Source: Glandiceps talaboti (taxonomy: Eukaryota; Hemichordata; Enteropneusta; Spengelidae). From it: a stretch of 64,000 nt of DNA. Shown here piece by piece: positions 1 through 64,000 of the stretch (its first letter is position 1; each line of letters starts with the position of its first letter). Both the position numbers and the translations under genes were made by a program. Where the stretch lies: the NCBI RefSeq assembly GCF_964340395.1, contig NC_135550.1:17495484-17559483 (forward strand), read 5' to 3'. Below the pieces are notes generated by a model. It worked only from the letters and a program-made list of their open reading frames with translations, did not search any database and was not told the origin of the DNA.

Positions 1-1815
1 TGTCCCGAGATTAACCTTTCAATCGTCTCATTATCCTAGTTCCTCTTGGGAATGGTGGCAACGGATCAAAGATTATTTGAACTCCACGTTAGACGTCACC
101 GAGCTAAACCAACGTATTTTTCTTTACAGAAGTGCCAGCATCAAACATATCAAGAGAAATCGACTTCTCTTTGCAAGACAAAGTCATCTCATTATCAGAT
201 AAAGGCCACTTCCTTAACAGTTTCTTCTACTCAAAGTATATATTCGTTATTGCTGAGAATGCATATGCCGTACGGCATAGCACTTCTGCGATATTGCCAG
301 ACTAAATTTCGTGTTTTATTAACGCAGAGTGAGCCTCGGAAATAAAAAATGTACACTTTTGTTTTACTTTGTTTTCAAGAAAACTAAAACCCATTCCCTC
401 TTAAAATCAGGTGGGGGGGGGGGGGTCACCGTACAATTTTTTTAAATAGAGGTCAAAATGAAATTAAACTGTAGTCATTTTAGAATCCAATATGGTCGCC
501 GAATACTTGTGTCCAAGGTGCGTTCTACCTTTAATTACAGAAAGTATAACATTGTACTCTTTTCCAGGATAGTAACTATGTCAGACTATATCATGTCCCA
601 TTTGTATATTGATGAAGCAAATCTATGTCAGATCTTAGCAATTACATTATGCTGAAGCAGCTTTGGCCAAGCGCTTTCCAAGTTCCGTCTTGGTGACTTG
701 CACTGGTTTTCTTTTTTAGAAGTACGTGACGTGAATAGACCAATGAACGAACGAAAGAAGGGGCTCATTAATCTTGCGATGAGGCTCCGAGGGGTGTCTG
801 CCTCTCATTAACATTTAGCCAGTTCACAAATAGGCATACCAAAGGGAATTGCATGGAGGAAAAATAAATCTAGGTATTGGTAAATTGCCAAGAACACTTA
901 CGTTAGAACATTCCATTGTACCACGAGCGCTTGATACTGTTGGTGAAATTATAAATCATAAGAGGATGAACTTATGCAACATTTCTTTTGAAAAGGGCAA
1001 AGTCTGCACACATATCATACTTTCTTGATTGAGATTTATGAATATCACAAATATTACACATTATTTTTATACTCCCAAGGAGGTTTGAATACAATTCGTG
1101 ATAGGTGTTATTTCATCTGTCGACCAGCTGAGCAGGGACACTTCTTGCGGTCGAACTGTGCGGCGTCCTGAAGATGTAGAATTACGGAAGAGCCTGCTGT
1201 GAAATCAACCGGGTGGCCGAACACACCTACTCAGCAAACGGTTGGCTGATGATATACACCGCGTGCACAGTATGTTCTGTTTGGCTTAACTTACCCTATA
1301 TCATGTGTATATATCGGTTATGTAAAGATAAAAACAGACTAGCGTCAGAGGTTTCAATTTATTTATATAAAAAAAGGTCATGTTATCCATACCTTGATAA
1401 ACTGATCGATCATCAATTTGTAGAAACTCTAAATGTACATATGTATAGACGTACATTTGTATTAAAATGTTCGGTTTATGTTTACTCAGCTATGATGTCA
1501 TGTGATTTATTTACGTCATCGTGTAAGATCAACACAACACATTGTCAATCACAGAATCATAAACCTGGGTATTTTTTTTCCTTTATAGAATTATAGGATG
1601 CGAACGGGAATCAATATAGTAGTATTATTGTGTAGTTATGATGTTCACAAATGCCCTTCATTGTATGTTTTTTTTGTTTTTTTTTTAATGTTACGTGCGG
1701 AATACGTAGACTGCACTTAGGAAACAAAGTCCTTCAGGGCGTCTTCAGTAATTTCAATGAGAGAGGGTGGGGAATGGGAGAGGGGGTTCACTTTTTACAA
1801 ATTGGTTCTCGGGGA

Positions 1816-1926
<111 letters not shown>

Positions 1927-2540
1927 TCAGTGGTCGATATTATCCACAAGTAGTATGGTAATGGGTGAAAATCGTAAATGTACATTGAGGACGCTGATTT
2001 TAGGGTGCGGACCCAAAACCCACCTTGGTTTGATTTATCGTGTATACAGCTTCAAAAAAATACGCATACCCAAAGGTGATGCAATACTTTTCACAGTAAG
2101 TTATTTGTACCAAACAAAACAATTTTAAAAAACAACCACAGCTAGTACAGCTTTAAAAGGATCAGGGACGAGCTTTCACATGTCAAAGTTTTGTAGAGAA
2201 TGGAAGAACTTTAATTTGATTTTCAGATAAATATGTCCCGAGGCACATTCTCTTGTATTTGAAAGCTATGAAATGCTAATGAAACTCGTTGCAGACTTCT
2301 CGATTTGCCAGTTAAATTGACATAAGCTTTTACTACCACGATTTACCGTCATGAACAAAGCCCAGAATAGATCGGAGGGCGTTGTCAACTTTATACGGTT
2401 GTTTAATTCTAATGACTTGGTGTGCGACGTCAATGACTGTGTAACTTTAAACTAGGTATAGACTGATAGTATGGGTATCCCTATGTTTGTGTTTATAAAG
2501 TTCCAGTTCTATTTGGATTAAAATTTAGGTGTGAAAAAAG

Positions 2541-2741
<201 letters not shown>

Positions 2742-2887
2742 TTGTCGATGAGTTTTTTTGTGTAAGTGTTCGAAGGTGGGAGGGGAATGTTCTTTAGAGA
2801 GTAGTTCAGGTTTACCTTTCGTGGCTGTTCCATTCTGGGTCTGGTAGCTGGTTGAGTAGAGTGCTCGACTTGGAGGAGGAGCGTATG

Positions 2888-3019
2888 TAACTCGGTGAGT
2901 ATCAATCTGCTAAGACAGTGCTCTATACCGCAGTGGCAGAGCGTAATAGTTTTTACAAAACTATTACGCTCTGCCACTGCGGTATAGAGCACTGTCTTAG
3001 CAGATTGATACTCACCGAG

Positions 3020-3022
<3 letters not shown>
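2888..3022. repeat. Perfect foldback, 66-bp arms and 3-nt loop
   Basis: Arms 2888-2953 and 2957-3022 are exact reverse complements. The right arm (gctctgccactgcggtatag, agcactgt) resembles the sequence just right of the hammerhead foldback (gctctgcgtgcagacgtatc, gagcactgt), suggesting both derive from one element family. Confidence 0.9.

Positions 3023-3104
<82 letters not shown>
3020..3104. repeat. (TA)n microsatellite between the two foldbacks
   Basis: About 42 TA units directly joining the right arm of one palindrome to the left arm of the next. Confidence 0.97.
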
Positions 3105-3107
<3 letters not shown>

Positions 3108-3138
3108 AGGGTAGAAGAAAATCAAGTCGGGTTTTTCG

Positions 3139-3180
3139 TCTCTACAAGCCTGTTTCGTGAGTAAATCACTCGTCAGGAGA
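3139..3180 (-). ncRNA. Type I hammerhead ribozyme motif
   Basis: Read on the minus strand, 42 nt satisfy the whole hammerhead consensus: stem I UCUC/GAGA; core CUGACGA; stem II GUGA-UUUAC-UCAC with the required G-C closing pair; GAAA; a 2-bp stem III CA/UG with loop GGCU; then the cleavage triplet GUA. Very short stem III is the hallmark of hammerheads in Penelope-like retroelements and retrozymes, which often lie in dinucleotide repeats as here. Activity is inferred from the fold only; native stem I/loop contacts are not obvious. Confidence 0.72.
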
Positions 3181-3198
3181 TGTTGACGAGTGCTAGTG

Positions 3199-3240
3199 AT
3201 TCCTGACGAGTGATTTACTCACGAAACAGGCTTGTAGAGA
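3199..3240 (+). ncRNA. Mirror hammerhead motif with weaker stem I
   Basis: The opposite arm repeats CUGACGA, stem II, GAAA and GUA on the plus strand, but its upstream stem I strand is AUUC instead of UCUC, leaving about three pairs (one wobble). Probably a by-product of the palindrome, less likely to cleave. Confidence 0.4.
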
Positions 3241-3340
3241 CGAAAAACCCGACTTGATTTTCTTCTACCCTCAACATATACTCCGCTCTGCGTGCAGACG
3301 TATCGAGCACTGTACTACGGACAAATCTTACCACTGACTT

Positions 3341-3342
<2 letters not shown>

Positions 3343-3436
<94 letters not shown>
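3343..3436. repeat. (TA)n microsatellite
   Basis: About 47 TA units, about 60 nt past the hammerhead foldback. The stretch 3437-4400 after it contains only a poly-G run (4028-4040) and no supported gene. Confidence 0.97.
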
Positions 3437-3439
<3 letters not shown>

Positions 3440-4877
3440 AATTATCCTTTGTAATCCTTGTGGTTCCACTGATGAGATAACACTATTACATATGCATATG
3501 AGTAATGTGAGAACATGGGGTTGAAATCACGACCTTTATTACACACACGCACTAAAGTTTGCCAGTATGGGAATTCACATGTACCTTTCCATTGTCTTCT
3601 ATCCAAGAGGTGGCACTGCATAGATTCATTTTGAAGTAACTCGTTTGGAACTTTAACGTAGGGATTACAAAACCATGCGAGGGCTGTGGTGTTAGGATTA
3701 CATGTATTACCTCAGCTAGGCCAGTTACTAGTATGTTATCTACTGTAAACATGTCAGATGACGAGTGCAACCTGTGTGTTTGACGCAAAGAGTGCCTGAA
3801 GCAGATATGACAGTCTGTAAGAGAGTCGCCAATGACAGCATCTCACATCGCCAGACTTGGCAAAATCAATGAGATTCCTTTGAGGTACGAGTAGAATTTA
3901 CGGCACGGGGTGGGCGTGGGCATAGGGGCGTGTAATATTTCATAGATTGTTGTTTTCGTGGTCTACAGACTAAATATAACAACCCGAGTTTTGACTATAT
4001 ATTCCTACCTGTAAGGAGAAAAGAGAAGGGGGGGGGGGGGCATCGAGTCACGATCCTGTAAACTCCTCTGTACGTCTTGCTATTTTTAATAATCAGCTCG
4101 TAGCCGTTTGGCTTTAATATTTCTACTCGTATAGAGATAGATACATTTGTAGCAGCAGGATATTTTCCTAAGAAAACGGCAATCTAAGCAATAATCTGTG
4201 CCCCTGTGGGCGTGGGGAAGGATTGACGAGAAAATATTCCCGTAATTTGTTTGCACCTTCAAGCACGTTCTGACAAAATTCAAGACCCGTCCTTCCGAAA
4301 TGAACCAAAGAATTTTCATAGCCACCCCTCCCCATCCTCAACGCTCCACAAAGTATGGGTATCCTGGTGTTATTTCATCAGAGGAAATCAATTATGGGTA
4401 CTCCGGTGTTATATCTTAGTTCAGAAGACGTAGGTCGTCTCTCATTCATTCAGAAGACATAGAACGCAATCGTAACCATCTTGAATTATACAATCTTCCC
4501 GTCATGGTTGTATGATGTATAATGCTTGACGTCAATAAATTTCTATAAAAAATAATTAATATTTGTAAATCTCGTAAATAGTACATCGATAAACACGTGT
4601 ACATGGTATAGACATCAATATATGTGTTTACTTAGCTCATGTCTGCATAAGACGGACCTGGTGGCGGCGCTCTACATTTTACAACCGTGTAAACGATTGC
4701 GATCTTGCGATGGAGTGGAAAAGTATATTGAGAGAGATCACCTTCAACCATATGCATGTGAAATGCACATGTACTAAATAATAACTGTAGAAATTGTGAA
4801 TGTGACCATGTCAAACTAAGTACAGTACATACTAGGTTATCTACAACTTTTCTTCAGGTTTGCTATATAGGCCGGCT

Positions 4878-5500
4878 CTCATTTACAGGTGGTCTCTCAT
4901 TTCAGAAGACATAGGTCATTTCTCATTCAAACAACACATGTTGTCTGTCACTTCAGAAGACATAGGTCATGTCACTTCAGAAGACATAGGTCGTCTGTCC
5001 CTTCAGAAGACATAGGTCATCTCACTTCAGAAGACCTAGGTCGTCTGTCACTTCAGAAGATATAGGTCATCTCACTTCAGAAGATATAGGTCATCTCTCA
5101 CTTCAGAAGACATAGGTCATCTCTCACTTCAGAAGACATAGGTCATCTCTCACTTCAGAAGACATAAGTCGTCCCTCATTTCGAACACAGAGGTTATTTC
5201 TAACTTCAGAACATCGTCCCTCATTCAAAACACACAGGTTGTCTCTCATTTCAGAATACATATCGTCTCTCATTCACAGGTCGTTTCTCTCATTTCAGAA
5301 GACATAGGTCATCTGTCATTTCAGAAGACAGGTCATCTCCCATTTCAGAAGACACAGGTCGTCTCTCGTTTCAGAAGACATAGGTCATCTCTCATTCAGA
5401 TGACATAGGTCGTCTCATTCACAGGTCACTTCTCATTTCAGAAGACATATGTCATTTCTCATTCAAGACACATTGGTCATCTATCTCATTTCACACACAC
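4878..5500. repeat. Degenerate ~25-bp minisatellite
   Basis: Some twenty or more copies of a unit like ctcatttcagaagacatagg tcgtct, varying in length by partial units. Outlying copies appear from about 4415. It lies just beyond the predicted end of the dynein transcript. Confidence 0.92.
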
Positions 5501-5559
5501 AAGCCGTCTCTACTGACAATACACATACAAGTCCTCTTCAATTCAGATTCGATGAAAAA

Positions 5560-6296
5560 AACCAAACTGTTTTGTCTTACTACATATGATTTATTCCACT
5601 GATCAAACCCATATTACACTTAATATACCGGTAATAGTAAACACACTGGCAATGGAGAATACATAGCTATGTATTGGAAAGTATGTATAACTGCATGTAT
5701 ATTGATTTGTGTAGAATTGTTGACTTAGAGATACTGACTACATGACTGACTGACTAACTGACTGACTGACTGACTAAACAAACATCCATTTCACTAACAG
5801 TACATCAGAATGTCTGCACATTCAATATTGTGTATAATTTGCCATTACTAACTTCAAACACAGGCTACTCATTCCAGAGAGGCCATTTTGGATGAATTTT
5901 ACTTGTGTAAAGTTTGTTCCCATTTTTACCAAATCCAACCCATACACACTAATTGCTTTTACAAGGATATTTGACTAAATTTAAATGAGCATAATTTGTG
6001 TACATTAATAATTTGTATGATGATATCCATTATACCTTCACCAATTCTTAACATACATAGAACTATAATTTACTCACAGCTACATGATCATACCGATTTC
6101 ACAACTTTATATTGTCTCTTTACTGTCAGCACAAAACATATTAGGTTCTAGCATTAAAATCTAAATTGACACAGTTGATAGCTGATAGTTTCATTATAGT
6201 CCAGTAATTACAGTTTGATTACTTTTTTTAGTAGACACATTATTAATTATGTTATTGATAAGCAAGTTCAGCGATCTGATGTAGTCCATTGTCACT
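5560..6296 (-). other. DYNC1H1: Probable DYNC1H1 3' UTR
   Basis: About 740 nt of AT-rich DNA between the stop codon and the only AATAAA found downstream on the minus strand. It contains a short (CTGA)n repeat at 5742-5775. The extent is inferred from the signal, not from cDNA. Confidence 0.45.
5590..5595 (-). terminator. Poly(A) signal AATAAA
   Basis: AATAAA on the minus strand about 700 nt after the stop codon, followed some 25 nt later by a GT/T-rich stretch (about 5556-5570), the normal layout of a cleavage and polyadenylation site. Confidence 0.5.

Positions 6297-64000
<57,704 letters not shown>

Larger units (their letters stand above)
3099..3280. repeat. Perfect foldback, 80-bp arms and 22-nt loop, carrying a hammerhead motif
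   Basis: Arms 3099-3178 and 3201-3280 are exact reverse complements; the loop is 3179-3200. It sits between two (TA)n tracts. Both arms contain the hammerhead core, which is why the motif appears on both strands. Confidence 0.9.

Noticed and set aside
46-345. 99-codon open frame on the plus strand
   Set aside because: No recognisable domain. A second frame over 50-230 (WWQRIKDYLNSTLD, IKRNRLLFARQSHLIIR) looks slightly retroelement-like but is too short to name.
3472-3480. Second hammerhead core (ctgatgag)
   Set aside because: No GAAA or cleavage triplet follows at a workable distance and no stems form.
4878-5500. Possible CRISPR array
   Set aside because: Units are contiguous and degenerate with no unique spacers, in eukaryotic DNA; it is a minisatellite.

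Overview
The window is animal nuclear DNA, AT-rich and dense in microsatellites. It holds one large intron-rich gene on the minus strand: the cytoplasmic dynein 1 heavy chain (DYNC1H1). Reading down from 64000, 86 exons can be traced. All 85 complete introns have GT-AG ends, and the joined reading frame stays open for 13,053 nt (4350 residues plus stop) to a TAA at 6297-6299. The 5' end (about 300 residues by comparison with human DYNC1H1) lies beyond 64000. The close match to vertebrate DYNC1H1, the 86+ exons and the mix of repeats (DIRS element, hammerhead-bearing foldback, SINE/LINE pieces, long TA and CA runs) suggest a slowly evolving marine invertebrate such as a hemichordate, amphioxus or lophotrochozoan. 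The species cannot be fixed from the sequence alone.

Layout: 1-5560 is intergenic DNA beyond the 3' end of the gene, with TA and CA microsatellites, two perfect foldbacks (2888-3022 and 3099-3280) and a ~25-bp minisatellite (4878-5500). A poly(A) signal at 5590-5595 probably closes the 3' UTR. Exons 86 to 55 (6297-25468) encode the C-terminal barrel, AAA6, AAA5, the stalk and the microtubule-binding domain. Exons 54 to 32 (30686-45031) encode AAA4 to AAA1 with four readable P-loops. Exons 31 to 1 (45599-64000) encode the linker and the tail.

Mobile DNA: intron 54 is almost entirely one DIRS-type tyrosine-recombinase retrotransposon (25543-30524), in the same orientation as dynein. It has inverted ends, an internal complementary region, an open reverse transcriptase/RNase H frame and an overlapping open frame ending in a tyrosine recombinase; its gag-like frame is broken. 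Intron 3 carries a 1.47-kb terminal-inverted-repeat element with a decayed coding fragment. Smaller foldbacks, a SINE and LINE tails lie in other introns. Introns not mentioned below showed nothing I could name.

The strongest unexpected signals are: a complete type I hammerhead ribozyme motif in the arms of the 3099-3280 foldback; repeated partial duplications of dynein exon ends into neighbouring introns (8804, 12071, 31746, 35091, 40321, 43757, 46185); the well-preserved sense-strand DIRS element 74 nt from a dynein exon; and a long intronic hairpin with a miR-25/92-like seed at 16902-16999.
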